NCBI GenBank assembly: GCA_003058495.1
Contig: QBVC01000010.1
Span: forward strand, 1-64,000
Source of the DNA: a gamma proteobacterium symbiont of Ctena orbiculata
GTDB lineage: Bacteria > Pseudomonadota > Gammaproteobacteria > Chromatiales > Chromatiaceae
DNA: 64,000 nt
Direction of reading: 5' to 3'
Below the pieces are notes generated by a model that ran no database searches, was not told the DNA's origin, and was given only the letters and a program-made list of their open reading frames with translations. Shown here one piece after another: positions 1-9,473 of the stretch (positions are counted from its first letter, which is position 1; every line of letters begins with the position of its first letter). Both the position numbers and the translations under genes were made by a program.

Positions 1-531
1 GCCCTCGCCGGACGCCACAACCTGATGAACGCCCTCGCCGCGGTCGCCGGCGCCCTGGCGATGGGGTGTACGGGACGGGAGATCGAACTTGGGCTGGCCG
101 GCGTGGAGCCGGTGGCGGGTCGGCTGCAGATGCGTCTGTCGGCCTCCGGATACCGGCTTATCGATGATACCTACAACGCCAACCCCGATTCGGTGGCGGC
201 CGCGGTGGATGTACTGCGCAGCGCACCGGGGGAGCAGATCCTGGTTTTGGGCGACCTGGCTGAACTGGGTGACCGTTCCGCCGCCCTGCACAGCCAGCTT
301 GGGGCGGATGCGAAGCGGGCGGGCCTCTCCCATCTCTATACCCTCGGCGAGCTGAGTCGGCACGCGGCCGAGAGCTTCGGCAGCGGCGCCCGGCCATTCG
401 ACGATCTGGATGAACTGATCGGGGTGCTTTCCGGCGCGGTGAACCCGGGGGACACGGTGCTGGTGAAAGGATCCCGAAGCGCGGCCATGGAGCGGGTGGT
501 TGATCGCCTGATGAATGAGGGGAGGGGCTGA
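1..531 (+). CDS. murF: UDP-MurNAc-tripeptide--D-alanyl-D-alanine ligase, C-terminal part
   Basis: The reading frame is open from base 1, so the gene begins upstream; about the last 176 residues are here. MurF is the cytoplasmic ATP-dependent ligase that adds D-Ala-D-Ala to the UDP-MurNAc-tripeptide, the last cytoplasmic step before MraY. Visible Mur-ligase signatures are [12 protein letters not shown] at the start of the fragment, [10 protein letters not shown] near residue 58 and GDLAELGDR near residue 86, followed by the C-terminal VLVKGSRS-x3-ME segment. The ATP-binding P-loop lies outside the window. The stop is 2 bases before the mraY start, which fits a dcw operon. The call rests on motifs and on position directly before mraY. 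Confidence 0.95.
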   Translation, partial: ALAGRHNLMNALAAVAGALAMGCTGREIELGLAGVEPVAGRLQMRLSASGYRLIDDTYNANPDSVAAAVDVLRSAPGEQILVLGDLAELGDRSAALHSQLGADAKRAGLSHLYTLGELSRHAAESFGSGARPFDDLDELIGVLSGAVNPGDTVLVKGSRSAAMERVVDRLMNEGRG

Positions 532-533
532 CA

Positions 534-1616
534 GTGTTGCTCTATCTTACCGATTGGCTTGCCCAGTTCGACAGCGGTTTCAGGGTGTTTCAATACCTGA
601 CCATGCGCACCATCCTCGGGGTGCTCACGGCGCTGCTGATTTCCCTGCTGCTGGGGCCGATGATGATCCGGCGGCTGAGCTTCCACCAGATCGGCCAGAC
701 GGTGCGCGACGACGGGCCGGAAACCCACTTTTCCAAGGCCGGGACGCCCACCATGGGCGGGGCGCTGATTCTGGTGGCGATCGCCATCGCCACCCTGCTC
801 TGGGCCGACCTCAGCAACCGCTATGTCTGGATCGTGCTGATCGTGACCCTGATCTTCGGTCTCATCGGGCTGGTCGACGACTACAAGAAGCTGGTGCTCA
901 ACGATCCGAAGGGGCTGTCGGCCCGCTGGAAGTACTTCTGGCAGTCGGTGGCGGGTCTGGGTGCGGCCCTGGTCTTCTATTTCAGCGCCACTTCACCCAT
1001 GGAGACCGCGCTGCTGATCCCCTATCTGAAGGATGTCTCCCTGGACTGGGGGCCGGTGTTCATTCTCTTCAGCTATCTGGTCATCGTCGGCTCCTCCAAT
1101 GCGGTCAACCTCACCGACGGCCTCGACGGCCTGGCGATACTGCCCACGGTGATGGTGGGCGGCGCGCTCGGGGTCATCGCCTATGTCACCGGCCATTCCG
1201 ATTTTGCCGCCTATCTGAAGATTCCCTATCTGCCCGGCGTGGGGGAACTGATCGTCTTCTGCGCCTCGCTGGTCGGCGCGGGATTGGGCTTTCTCTGGTT
1301 CAACACCTATCCGGCACAGGTCTTCATGGGGGATGTGGGCGCCCTGGCGCTGGGTGCCGCCCTGGGCGTGGTCTCGGTGGCGGTGCGCCAGGAGATCGTG
1401 CTGTTCATCATGGGCGGGGTATTCGTGGTGGAGACGGTCTCGGTGGTGCTGCAGGTTACATCCTACAAGTTGACCGGCAAGCGGATTTTCCGCATGGCCC
1501 CCCTGCACCACCATTTTGAGCTCAAGGGTTGGCCCGAGCCCCGGGTGATTGTGCGTTTCTGGATCATCACCGTGATTCTGGTGTTGGTCGGTCTGGCGAG
1601 TCTGAAGATACGTTGA
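534..1616 (+). CDS. mraY: Phospho-N-acetylmuramoyl-pentapeptide-transferase
   Basis: This integral membrane enzyme transfers phospho-MurNAc-pentapeptide from UDP to undecaprenyl phosphate, making lipid I. The 360-residue length is normal for the family. The protein is strongly hydrophobic with about ten membrane segments. The catalytic-site signatures are present: GLVDDYKK near residues 112-119, [10 protein letters not shown] near 192, and the C-terminal HHHFELKGW near 325. The start is GTG, 2 bases after the murF stop, preceded by a purine-rich GAGGGGAGGGG stretch that serves as a strong ribosome binding site. The stop overlaps the next start by one base (TGATG), so translation is probably coupled to murD. 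Confidence 0.97.
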   Translation: MLLYLTDWLAQFDSGFRVFQYLTMRTILGVLTALLISLLLGPMMIRRLSFHQIGQTVRDDGPETHFSKAGTPTMGGALILVAIAIATLLWADLSNRYVWIVLIVTLIFGLIGLVDDYKKLVLNDPKGLSARWKYFWQSVAGLGAALVFYFSATSPMETALLIPYLKDVSLDWGPVFILFSYLVIVGSSNAVNLTDGLDGLAILPTVMVGGALGVIAYVTGHSDFAAYLKIPYLPGVGELIVFCASLVGAGLGFLWFNTYPAQVFMGDVGALALGAALGVVSVAVRQEIVLFIMGGVFVVETVSVVLQVTSYKLTGKRIFRMAPLHHHFELKGWPEPRVIVRFWIITVILVLVGLASLKIR

Positions 1617-2971
1617 TGACGGAACAAGCGACAAATTCTGGCAAGACGCTGATTGTCGGTCTGGGTACGACAGGGCTCTCCTGTGCCCGCTATCTGGCCG
1701 CTCAGGGCATTCCCCTGGCGGTGACGGACAGTCGCGAGCAACCCCCGGGACTCGAGGCGCTGCGCAAGGACTATCCCGATATGGCGCTGTTTCTCGGCGG
1801 CTTCCAGGCGGAGGTGTTCCAGGCCGCCAGCCGCCTGGTGGTAAGCCCGGGGGTATCCCTCGACGAACCCCTGATCCAGGCAGCCAGGGAGCGCGATATC
1901 GAGATCGTCGGCGATGTGGAGCTCTTCGCCCGGGCGGTGAAGGCGCCGGTTGTCGCCATCACCGGCTCGAACGGCAAGAGCACGGTGACCTCCCTGGTGG
2001 GTGAAATGGCGCGAATGTCCGGGCGCATGGTCGCCGTAGGCGGCAACATCGGAGAGCCCGTGCTCGATCTCCTGGATGATGGCGTTGAGCTCTATGTACT
2101 CGAACTCTCGAGCTTTCAGCTGGAGAGCACCCGCTCGCTCAAACCCCAGGCCGCGGTTGTGCTGAACATCTCGGCCGACCATATGGACCGCTACCGGGAC
2201 CTGGAGGCCTATGCCGCCACCAAGGCCTCGCTCTACGCCGATTGCGAGATCATGGTGATAAACCGCGACGATCCACGGGTCGCCGCGATGGTCCTGCCCG
2301 GGGCGAACATCGTCGGTTTCACCCTGGATGCGCCCACCCAGGGTGACTTCGGTCTGCATGAACAGGACGGCATCCAGTGGCTGAGCGAGGGGCATACCCC
2401 GCTCATGCCGGTCAGCGAACTGCGCATACCCGGGCGCCACAATGTGGCCAACGCCCTCGCGGCATTGGCCCTGGGCAGCGCGGTTGGGCTGCCGCAAAAC
2501 GATATGCTGGCGGCGCTGAGAAGCTTCGCGGGCCTGCCCCATCGCACCCAATGGATCTCGGACAAGGGGGGAGTGCGTTGGTACAACGACTCCAAAGGGA
2601 CCAATGTGGGGGCCACCATTGCCGCGTTAAGAGGCCTCCATCCCGAAAACGGTGACAGCCGCAGCGTCCTGATCGCCGGAGGCGACTGCAAGGACGCCGA
2701 TTTCTCACCCCTGGCGCCGGTGGTCGAGGAGACGGCCAGGGCCGTGGTACTGATCGGCAGGGATGCGGCAAGATTGGAATCCGCGCTGACGGGCAGCGCA
2801 CCCCTGGTGCAAGCGGCAACCCTTGAAGAGGCGGTCGGCGCGGCTGCGGAGCTGGCGCAATCGGGTGATCGCGTATTGCTCTCGCCGGCCTGCGCCAGCT
2901 TCGATATGTTCCGCAACTTCGAGGCCAGGGGCGAGGCATTTATCCAGGCGGTGGAGGCGCTCCCGGCATGA
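1616..2971 (+). CDS. murD: UDP-N-acetylmuramoylalanine--D-glutamate ligase
   Basis: MurD adds D-glutamate to UDP-MurNAc-L-Ala in the cytoplasm. The protein is 451 residues, as expected. The N-terminal Rossmann-like domain carries VGLGTTGLSCARYL. The ATP-binding loop TGSNGKSTV lies near residue 116, and the central PGRHNVANALAA motif is present, as is the C-terminal SPACASFDMFRNFEARG block typical of MurD. The frame extends upstream to 1529, but the start at 1616 overlaps the mraY stop by one base and gives a normal N-terminus. The last four bases overlap ftsW (ATGA), implying coupled translation. Confidence 0.97.
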   Translation: MTEQATNSGKTLIVGLGTTGLSCARYLAAQGIPLAVTDSREQPPGLEALRKDYPDMALFLGGFQAEVFQAASRLVVSPGVSLDEPLIQAARERDIEIVGDVELFARAVKAPVVAITGSNGKSTVTSLVGEMARMSGRMVAVGGNIGEPVLDLLDDGVELYVLELSSFQLESTRSLKPQAAVVLNISADHMDRYRDLEAYAATKASLYADCEIMVINRDDPRVAAMVLPGANIVGFTLDAPTQGDFGLHEQDGIQWLSEGHTPLMPVSELRIPGRHNVANALAALALGSAVGLPQNDMLAALRSFAGLPHRTQWISDKGGVRWYNDSKGTNVGATIAALRGLHPENGDSRSVLIAGGDCKDADFSPLAPVVEETARAVVLIGRDAARLESALTGSAPLVQAATLEEAVGAAAELAQSGDRVLLSPACASFDMFRNFEARGEAFIQAVEALPA

Positions 2972-4167
2972 GTATCCTGGCGCGGCCGCAAGCGAACGAT
3001 GCCCGGGTACGCAGGCCCGCTGCGCAACCTTTGGTCGACTGGTGGCTGCTTGGGGCGGCGGCGTTGCTGCTCTGCTTCGGCCTGGTGATGGTCTCTTCGG
3101 CCTCGATGACGGTTGGGGATCGCATCGCCGGATCACCCTTCTTTTATGTCTATCGCCATCTCTTCGCCATCTTGCTGGGCTTGATCGCCGCCTACCTGGT
3201 GTTCCAGATACCGATGGTCCAGTGGCAAAAGGCGGGACCGATGCTGGTCTTTATCGGTCTGCTGCTGTTGCTGCTGTTGCTGCTGCCCGGCGTGGGCAAG
3301 ACCGTCAACGGCGCCACGCGCTGGATATCCCTGGGTGGTTTCAATCTGCAGAGTTCCGAGTTCATGAAACTCTTCATGGTGCTCTATATCGCCGGCTATC
3401 TGGTGCGTCGCCGGGATGAAGTCGCCCGCTCCTTTTGGGGTTTCGCGAAACCGATGCTGTTGTTGATCATCACCAGTTCGCTGATCCTGCTGCAACCCGA
3501 TTTCGGTACCACGGTGGTGCTGTTTGCCACCGCCACCGGGATGCTCTTTCTCGGCGGCGTCGTGCTCTATCAGTTTGCCATGCTGATCCTGGTGGCGGGG
3601 GTGGCCGGCTGGGCCTTGATCTACTTTTCACCCTATCGCTGGCAGCGGATGACCACCTATCTCAATCCCTGGGACGACCCTTTCAATACCGACTTCCAGC
3701 TCTCCCAGGCGTTGATCGCCTTCGGCCGCGGCGAGTTCAGCGGGGTCGGCCTGGGCAACGGTATTCAAAAGCAGTTCTACCTGCCGGAGGCCCACACCGA
3801 TTTCATCATGGCCGTGGTGGGCGAGGAGTTCGGCCTGATCGGCACCCTGGGCGTGATCCTGCTCTTCGCCTTCATCACCTGGCGCGCATTTCAGATCGGG
3901 GTCAAGGCGGAACAGGCGGGACAGCGCTTCTCCAGCTATACCGCCTACGGGCTCGGATTATGGCTGGGGATGCAGGCCTTCATCAACATCGGCGTCAATG
4001 TCGGCATGCTGCCGACCAAGGGCCTGACCCTGCCGTTCATGAGTTACGGCAGCAACAGCATCATCGTTGTCTGCATGATGATCGCCCTGCTGCTGAGAAT
4101 CGATCTGGAGCGAAGAGAGAAGGGGACGAAAAGCGGTCCCGGGAGGCGCTCATGGAGCCTCATGTGA
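2968..4167 (+). CDS. ftsW: Lipid II polymerase / division protein FtsW
   Basis: This is a SEDS-family membrane protein that polymerises septal peptidoglycan together with the division transpeptidase FtsI. The 399 residues include about ten hydrophobic helices after a short basic cytoplasmic N-terminus. The conserved SEDS features include the PEAHTDFIMAVVGEEFG block near residue 270 and the C-terminal GLTLPFMSYGSNS segment near residue 355. FtsW rather than RodA is preferred because the gene sits between murD and murG, the standard dcw position. It starts in an ATGA overlap with murD and overlaps the murG start by 16 bases. Confidence 0.96.
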   Translation: MSILARPQANDARVRRPAAQPLVDWWLLGAAALLLCFGLVMVSSASMTVGDRIAGSPFFYVYRHLFAILLGLIAAYLVFQIPMVQWQKAGPMLVFIGLLLLLLLLLPGVGKTVNGATRWISLGGFNLQSSEFMKLFMVLYIAGYLVRRRDEVARSFWGFAKPMLLLIITSSLILLQPDFGTTVVLFATATGMLFLGGVVLYQFAMLILVAGVAGWALIYFSPYRWQRMTTYLNPWDDPFNTDFQLSQALIAFGRGEFSGVGLGNGIQKQFYLPEAHTDFIMAVVGEEFGLIGTLGVILLFAFITWRAFQIGVKAEQAGQRFSSYTAYGLGLWLGMQAFINIGVNVGMLPTKGLTLPFMSYGSNSIIVVCMMIALLLRIDLERREKGTKSGPGRRSWSLM

Positions 4168-5231
4168 TGGTCATGGCCGGGGGCACCGGCGGGCACCTCT
4201 TCCCGGCGCTGGCGGTGGCCGACTGGATGAGCCAGCGTGGCTGTCGGATTACCTGGCTCGGCAGCCGTTCCGGCATGGAGAACAGGCTGATTCCCGGTTA
4301 TGACTATCCCCTGGAGACGCTGCAGGTCAAGGGATTGCGCGGCAGTGGATTGATGCGTCATCTGACAGCCCCCTTCACCATCAGCAAGGCGCTTGTCCAG
4401 GCCATTGGCGTGCTGCGTCGCACCCGGCCGAATCTGGTGTTGGGTATGGGTGGATTCGCCTCCGGTCCCGGGGGGCTGGCTGCCAGGTTGATGCGTATCC
4501 CCCTGGTGATCCAGGAGCAGAATGCCATACCCGGACTGACCAATCGCCTGCTGGCCCAGTTTGCATCGAAGGTGTTCGAGGCCTTCCCCGGCAGTTTCGG
4601 CGCCGAGGCCCAGGCGGAGACCGTTGGCAATCCGGTGCGCCGGGAGATCGTCTCCCTCGCCGCGCCGGAACAACGCCTTGCAAAGCGTGAAGGCACCATC
4701 CGGCTGCTGGTTCTTGGAGGCTCTCTGGGTGCCCGGGCGCTCAACCAGTGCCTCCCCGAGGCACTCTCCATGATGTCCCGGGAGCTGCGGCCCCAGGTGC
4801 GTCACCAGGCGGGTGAAAAGCTCATCGAAGAGACCCTGGCCTGCTATCGCAAACACTCGGTGGAGGCGGATGTGGAGGCCTTCGTCGACGATATGGCGGC
4901 GGCCTACGCCTGGGCCGATCTGGTGATCTGTCGCGCCGGGGCATTGACGGTTTCCGAACTGGCGGCGGCGGGATTGGGCGCCGTGCTCGTGCCCTATCCC
5001 TTTGCCGTGGATGACCATCAGACCCGCAATGCGGAGTTCCTGGTGAATGCGGATGCGGCACAGCTGATTCCCCAGCCCAGCCTCGATGGACGCAATCTGG
5101 CGCGCCTGCTGGGCAGCCTCTGCGGAGACAGGGAGAGACTCTTGGCGATGGCCGTGGCGGCCCGCGGATTGGCGAAACCGGATGCCGCCGCGCGGGTGGG
5201 CGGCTACTGCCTGGAGGTGATCCGGCCATGA
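4152..5231 (+). CDS. murG: UDP-GlcNAc:lipid I N-acetylglucosaminyltransferase
   Basis: MurG adds GlcNAc to lipid I at the inner face of the cytoplasmic membrane, making lipid II. The N-terminal glycine-rich loop [16 protein letters not shown] (residues 8-23) and a second glycine-rich stretch [13 protein letters not shown] near residue 185 match the GT-B glycosyltransferase fold. A third conserved block, [16 protein letters not shown], lies near residue 258. The protein is 359 residues, the usual length. The frame is open well upstream inside ftsW, but the ATG at 4152 gives the canonical N-terminus, with GGGAGG just upstream. It ends in an ATGA overlap with murC. Confidence 0.96.
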   Translation: MEPHVMVMAGGTGGHLFPALAVADWMSQRGCRITWLGSRSGMENRLIPGYDYPLETLQVKGLRGSGLMRHLTAPFTISKALVQAIGVLRRTRPNLVLGMGGFASGPGGLAARLMRIPLVIQEQNAIPGLTNRLLAQFASKVFEAFPGSFGAEAQAETVGNPVRREIVSLAAPEQRLAKREGTIRLLVLGGSLGARALNQCLPEALSMMSRELRPQVRHQAGEKLIEETLACYRKHSVEADVEAFVDDMAAAYAWADLVICRAGALTVSELAAAGLGAVLVPYPFAVDDHQTRNAEFLVNADAAQLIPQPSLDGRNLARLLGSLCGDRERLLAMAVAARGLAKPDAAARVGGYCLEVIRP

Positions 5232-6664
5232 GTGAGCAACTGCGCAAGCGCTACGCGCCGAACAGCATGGGCCGCATGCGCCGGATCCATTTTGTGGGCA
5301 TCGGCGGCGCGGGCATGAGCGGCATTGCCGAGGTGATGATCAATCTCGGCTACCAGGTGACCGGTTCGGATCAACGTCAGAGCGCAACAACATCCCGACT
5401 CGCCGGGCTGGGGGCCGAGATCAGGCTTGGTCATCGGCAAGACCAGGTGAAGGGCGCGGATGCGGTGGTGATCTCCAGCGCCATCAAAGAGGAGAATCCC
5501 GAGGTCATCGCGGCGCGGGCGGCACGCATCCCGGTCGTGCCGAGGGCGGAGATGCTGGCGGAGATCATGCGCTTCCACTACGGCATCGCGGTGGCGGGTA
5601 CCCATGGCAAGACCACCACCACCAGCCTGATCGCCAGTATCCTGGCCGAGGCCGGTCTTGATCCCACCTTCGTCATCGGCGGCAGGCTCAACAGTGCCGG
5701 CGCCAACGCGCGCCTGGGCGACGGCGAATACCTGGTCGCCGAGGCCGACGAGAGCGACGCCTCCTTCCTCTACCTGCAACCGATGCTGGCGGTGGTCACC
5801 AACATCGACGCCGATCACATGACGACCTACGGCGGTGACTTCAACCGCCTGCGCGGGACCTTTGTCGAGTTTCTTCACCATCTCCCCTTCTATGGACGGG
5901 CGGTGCTCTGCGTCGACGACCATGAGATCCGTCAATTGCTGCCGGAGATCTCACGCCCGATCACCACCTACGGCTTTAGCGACGGCGCCGATGTAAAGGC
6001 GATAGAGGTGGTCAGGGAGGGTTTGAAGACCCATTTCACCCTGCAGGCGGAGAGTCTCGATGAGAGGGTGGAGATCACCCTCAATCTTCCGGGCAGACAC
6101 AATGTCTTGAATGCCTTGGCGGCTGTCTGCGTGGCCCTGGAGCTCAATATCGACACCGCGAGCATACAGAAGGCGCTGCTCAATTTCGCCGGTATCGGTC
6201 GGCGTTTTCAGACCCGGGGGGATTGCCGCGTCGACGGCAAGCAGGTGATGCTGATCGATGACTACGCCCATCATCCGCGGGAGATCGAGGCTACCCTGTC
6301 GGCGGTCCGCGACGGCTGGCCGCAACGGCGCCTGGTCATGGTGTTTCAACCCCATCGCTATTCGCGGACCCAGGAGCAGTTCGAGGACTTCGTACAGGTT
6401 CTGTCGAAGGCCGATCTGTTGATCGTCAGCGAGGTCTATGCCGCCGGGGAGGAGCCGATTCAGGGTGCGGGCGGACGCGATCTGAGTCGCGCCATCCGCA
6501 TCCGCGGCCAGGTCGATCCGGTCTTTGTGGAACCCCTGGATGAACTGCCTGGACTGCTGCAGGGATTGCTTCAGGATGGGGATATCGTTCTCACCGTCGG
6601 TGCCGGCAACATCGGTTCCATAGCCGCGGAACTGCCCCGACAACTCTGTCAGGAGGTGGAGTGA
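5228..6664 (+). CDS. murC: UDP-N-acetylmuramate--L-alanine ligase
   Basis: MurC adds L-alanine to UDP-MurNAc, the first peptide-bond step of cell-wall precursor synthesis. The 478-residue protein has the N-terminal nucleotide-binding signature [16 protein letters not shown], the ATP loop [14 protein letters not shown] near residue 122 and the [10 protein letters not shown] motif near residue 345, all diagnostic of MurC. The start overlaps the murG stop by four bases. The stop overlaps the start of a small unrecognised ORF that separates murC from murB here; in most relatives the two genes are directly adjacent. Confidence 0.97.
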   Translation: MSEQLRKRYAPNSMGRMRRIHFVGIGGAGMSGIAEVMINLGYQVTGSDQRQSATTSRLAGLGAEIRLGHRQDQVKGADAVVISSAIKEENPEVIAARAARIPVVPRAEMLAEIMRFHYGIAVAGTHGKTTTTSLIASILAEAGLDPTFVIGGRLNSAGANARLGDGEYLVAEADESDASFLYLQPMLAVVTNIDADHMTTYGGDFNRLRGTFVEFLHHLPFYGRAVLCVDDHEIRQLLPEISRPITTYGFSDGADVKAIEVVREGLKTHFTLQAESLDERVEITLNLPGRHNVLNALAAVCVALELNIDTASIQKALLNFAGIGRRFQTRGDCRVDGKQVMLIDDYAHHPREIEATLSAVRDGWPQRRLVMVFQPHRYSRTQEQFEDFVQVLSKADLLIVSEVYAAGEEPIQGAGGRDLSRAIRIRGQVDPVFVEPLDELPGLLQGLLQDGDIVLTVGAGNIGSIAAELPRQLCQEVE

Positions 6665-6846
6665 TGTACGCAATCGATATGAAAAGGCTGCATCAGGGAT
6701 GCGGTGAATCCCTGCAATCCAAACTACCGGGTTTCACGATCTTCAGATCATCGCCGATCGCCGATGGGACAGCCGGTCACCGCCAATTCTCCGAAGCGCT
6801 GAGGCGCGAGGAGAAGAGCCGCCGGGAAGAGAGCGACTACAGATGA
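6664..6846 (+). CDS. Small ORF of unknown function between murC and murB
   Basis: I do not recognise this 60-codon frame. Its ATG overlaps the murC stop (GTGATG context; a GTG start at 6661 is also possible) and its TGA overlaps the murB start at 6843, so it sits exactly in the translational chain of the operon. The product would be a soluble, charged peptide with two cysteine-free halves apart from one early Cys and a strongly basic/acidic C-terminal third (RREEKSRREESDYR). No signal peptide or membrane helix is visible. It could be a real coupled peptide, or simply an open spacer that keeps ribosomes moving from murC to murB. Confidence 0.35.
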   Translation: MYAIDMKRLHQGCGESLQSKLPGFTIFRSSPIADGTAGHRQFSEALRREEKSRREESDYR

Positions 6847-7742
6847 TGCCCGCGTTAGATCGCCAATCCCTACGCGGTGAGATGCGCTTCAATGAGCCGC
6901 TCTCACAACATACCACCTGGCGGGTTGGCGGGCCGGCCAGCTGCTTCTATCGTCCTGCGGACCGCGCGGATCTGATCCGGTTCCTCGCTCAGCTGGAGAG
7001 GGATGAGCCCCTCTTCTGGCTTGGACTGGGCAGCAACCTGCTGGTACGGGACGGGGGCTTCAGAGGCACCGTGATCGCGACCAAGGGAACCCTGGTTGCC
7101 AGTGAGTGGCGCAGTGAGCGGGTGCTCTATGCCGAGGCGGGCATGGCCTGCGCCAAGCTGGCCCGCCTGGCGGCCAGGGCGGGACTCTGCGGCGCGGAGT
7201 TTCTCGCCGGTATCCCCGGTACCCTGGGTGGCGCCCTGGCGATGAATGCGGGCGCCTTCGGCGGCGAGACCTGGGAGCGCGTGGTGAGGGTGGAGACCGT
7301 CGACCGTTATGGCGAGGTGCGCAGTCGCGGAGCCGGGGATTTCGAGATCGGCTATCGCCAGGTGAAGGGGCCCGCGGGGGAGTGGTTCCTCGCCGCCGAG
7401 CTGCAGCTGGAGGTCGGTGACGGCGAAGCCGCGCAGCAGCGGATCAAGGCGTTGTTGGAACGGCGGGGGGCGACCCAGCCGACCAATCAACCCAGTTGCG
7501 GATCGGTGTTCCGCAACCCGCCCGGCGATTTCGCGGCGCGGCTGATCGAATCGGCCGGTCTCAAGGGCAGACGCCTGGGCGGCGCCCAGGTATCGGAGAA
7601 ACACGCCAATTTCATTATCAACACCGGCAGCGCCACGGCCAGGGACATCGAGCTGTTGATCGCCGAGGTGCAGCGAGAGGTGGCGGCCCGGAGCGGTGTG
7701 GAACTGGTGACCGAAGTGCATCGGATCGGAGAGGCGGGATGA
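6843..7742 (+). CDS. murB: UDP-N-acetylenolpyruvoylglucosamine reductase
   Basis: MurB is the FAD flavoenzyme that reduces UDP-GlcNAc-enolpyruvate to UDP-MurNAc with NADPH. The protein is 299 residues, the shorter form of the enzyme. Visible signatures are HTTWRVGGPAS near residue 22, the FAD-binding GLGSNLLVRDGGFRG near residue 60, and GIPGTLGGALAMNAGAFGG near residue 122. The catalytic serine is in PSCGSVFRNP near residue 220 and the catalytic glutamate is in VTEVHRIG at the C-terminus. Tandem ATG codons at 6843 and 6846 both could start it. The stop overlaps the ddlB start. Confidence 0.96.
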   Translation: MMPALDRQSLRGEMRFNEPLSQHTTWRVGGPASCFYRPADRADLIRFLAQLERDEPLFWLGLGSNLLVRDGGFRGTVIATKGTLVASEWRSERVLYAEAGMACAKLARLAARAGLCGAEFLAGIPGTLGGALAMNAGAFGGETWERVVRVETVDRYGEVRSRGAGDFEIGYRQVKGPAGEWFLAAELQLEVGDGEAAQQRIKALLERRGATQPTNQPSCGSVFRNPPGDFAARLIESAGLKGRRLGGAQVSEKHANFIINTGSATARDIELLIAEVQREVAARSGVELVTEVHRIGEAG

Positions 7743-8677
7743 ACCGGATTGGATCGTCAGCCGCATATGGCAGGGTCGCCGTGTTGATGGGCGGTCAGTC
7801 GGCGGAACGGGAGATATCGCTGAAGAGCGGCCGCGCGGTCTTGGATGCGCTGCTGAAGCGGGGCATAGCGGCCGAGGCGGTGGATGTCGGTGATGATGTG
7901 TTGAGTCGTCTCGCCGCGGGCAGCTACGACCGGGCCTTTATCATTCTCCACGGCCGCGGCGGTGAGGACGGCGTCATCCAGGGCGCGCTGCAGCGGATCG
8001 GTATGCCCTACACCGGCAGCGGCGTGCTTGGATCGGCCCTGGCAATGGATAAATACCGTACCAAGGCGGTATGGCGCGGCGTCGGCATACCCACCCCCGA
8101 ATCGGTGCTGATCCTGGATGAGGGCGATCTGGATATGGCCGCAGCGCTCGGCTTCCCGCTGATGATGAAACCGGTCTGCGAGGGTTCCAGCATCGGTATG
8201 AACAAGGTCGAGAGCAGATCTCAGCTGCGCCGGGCCTGGGATGAGGCGCGGGAGTTCGACTCCCTGGTGCTGGCGGAGCGCTGGATCGTCGGCGAGGAGT
8301 ACACCAGCAGCATCCTGCAGGGGGAGGCGCTGCCGATGATCCGGCTCGAGACGCCCCATCTCTTCTATGACTACGAGGCGAAATATTCGGCGGATACCAC
8401 GAGCTATCACTGTCCCTGCGGTCTCGATCCGGCGCAGGAGTCCGATCTGCAGCTGCTCTGCCTGAAGGCGTTCGAGGCCGTCGGCGCCAGCGGCTGGGGC
8501 CGCGTCGATCTGATGCTGGACGGGCAGCGCCGGCCCTGGCTGATCGAGGTCAACACGGTTCCGGGAATGACCGATCACAGCCTGGTGCCGATGGCGGCCA
8601 AGGTGGCCGGCATGGCGTTCGATGAGTTGGTGGAGAGTGTCCTCGCCACCAGTCTCGGGAGGGGTGGCGATGAGTAG
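7739..8677 (+). CDS. ddlB: D-alanine--D-alanine ligase
   Basis: This ATP-grasp enzyme joins two D-alanines for use by MurF. The 312-residue length and position before ftsQ match DdlB. The N-terminal block VLMGGQSAEREISL, the HGRGGEDGVIQG motif near residue 65, and the C-terminal EVNTVPGMTDHSLVP segment, which holds the Mg-ATP ligands, are intact. An upstream extension of the frame exists inside murB, but the ATG at 7739 overlaps the murB stop (ATGA) and gives the standard N-terminus. The last 8 bases overlap ftsQ. Confidence 0.96.
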   Translation: MNRIGSSAAYGRVAVLMGGQSAEREISLKSGRAVLDALLKRGIAAEAVDVGDDVLSRLAAGSYDRAFIILHGRGGEDGVIQGALQRIGMPYTGSGVLGSALAMDKYRTKAVWRGVGIPTPESVLILDEGDLDMAAALGFPLMMKPVCEGSSIGMNKVESRSQLRRAWDEAREFDSLVLAERWIVGEEYTSSILQGEALPMIRLETPHLFYDYEAKYSADTTSYHCPCGLDPAQESDLQLLCLKAFEAVGASGWGRVDLMLDGQRRPWLIEVNTVPGMTDHSLVPMAAKVAGMAFDELVESVLATSLGRGGDE

Positions 8678-9473
8678 CCAGCGCAGGGCACGGACCGTGC
8701 AGCCTCCACCTCGCCCGGCATTGCTCACCAGAGCCAGGGTGACGCCGCTGCTGTTTATCCTCTTGCTGAGTCTGCTGGCCGGTTGGGGCGTCACCCTGTT
8801 GCTCGATCCCCTCAACATGCCGGTGCGGGTGGTCAGTGTCGATGGCGAGATCAAATATCTCGACAGAGAAGGATTGGAACAGACCGTCGCCCAAGCGGTG
8901 AGCGGTAATTTCTTCAGTGTCGATCTGGTTCGAATACGCGACAAGATAGAGCGGCTGCCCTGGGTAAAGAGCGCCAGTGTGCGCCGGGTATGGCCCGATA
9001 CCCTGGCGGTCAGGGTCACCGAGCAGCTGCCGCTGGCCTACTGGGGGACGGATGCCCTGGTGAATCATCAGGGCGAGGTGTTCAAACCGCAGCGGCTGCC
9101 GCGATTGCCGGGTCTGGTAACCCTGGCGGGCGAGGAGGCGCAGGCGAAGCGGATCACCAAGGGATATCTCAGCATGCGCAGCCTGCTCGAGACAGCGGGT
9201 CTTGCATTGAAGCGCCTCCGTGTCGATGCGCGGCACTCCTGGCAAATCGAGACCGAGGGCGGGCTTCTGCTCGATCTCGGCAGGCGGGACGTGATGCCCA
9301 GACTGAGCCGTTTCGTACAGCTCTATCCCTTTCTCAAGGATCGCGCTGATGCCTCGCTGGAGCGCGTGGATCTGCGCTACACCAACGGTTTTTCGGTCTA
9401 CTGGCAAGCCAAGACAGAACAGCAATCACAAATGGATAGCCCATCCAGTGGGGCTAGGATAGCGGGTAAGTGA
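8670..9473 (+). CDS. ftsQ: Cell division protein FtsQ
   Basis: FtsQ is a bitopic inner-membrane protein that links early and late division proteins through FtsB/FtsL. The 267-residue product has a basic cytoplasmic N-terminus of about 28 residues, a single membrane helix (about 30-50, rich in Leu) and a periplasmic POTRA domain. The motif PWVKSASVRRVWPDTLAVRVTE near residue 95 is typical of FtsQ. The start at 8670 has the binding site GGGAGG about 8 bases upstream and overlaps ddlB. The stop directly abuts the ftsA ATG. Confidence 0.94.
   Translation: MSSQRRARTVQPPPRPALLTRARVTPLLFILLLSLLAGWGVTLLLDPLNMPVRVVSVDGEIKYLDREGLEQTVAQAVSGNFFSVDLVRIRDKIERLPWVKSASVRRVWPDTLAVRVTEQLPLAYWGTDALVNHQGEVFKPQRLPRLPGLVTLAGEEAQAKRITKGYLSMRSLLETAGLALKRLRVDARHSWQIETEGGLLLDLGRRDVMPRLSRFVQLYPFLKDRADASLERVDLRYTNGFSVYWQAKTEQQSQMDSPSSGARIAGK

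Noticed and set aside
993-2551. Minus-strand frames opposite mraY and murD
   Set aside because: No family resemblance and low-complexity composition; they mirror conserved genes on the other strand.
3435-4151. In-frame extension upstream of murG inside ftsW
   Set aside because: ftsW is intact in another frame and murG has a normal N-terminus at 4152; the extension is just an open frame.
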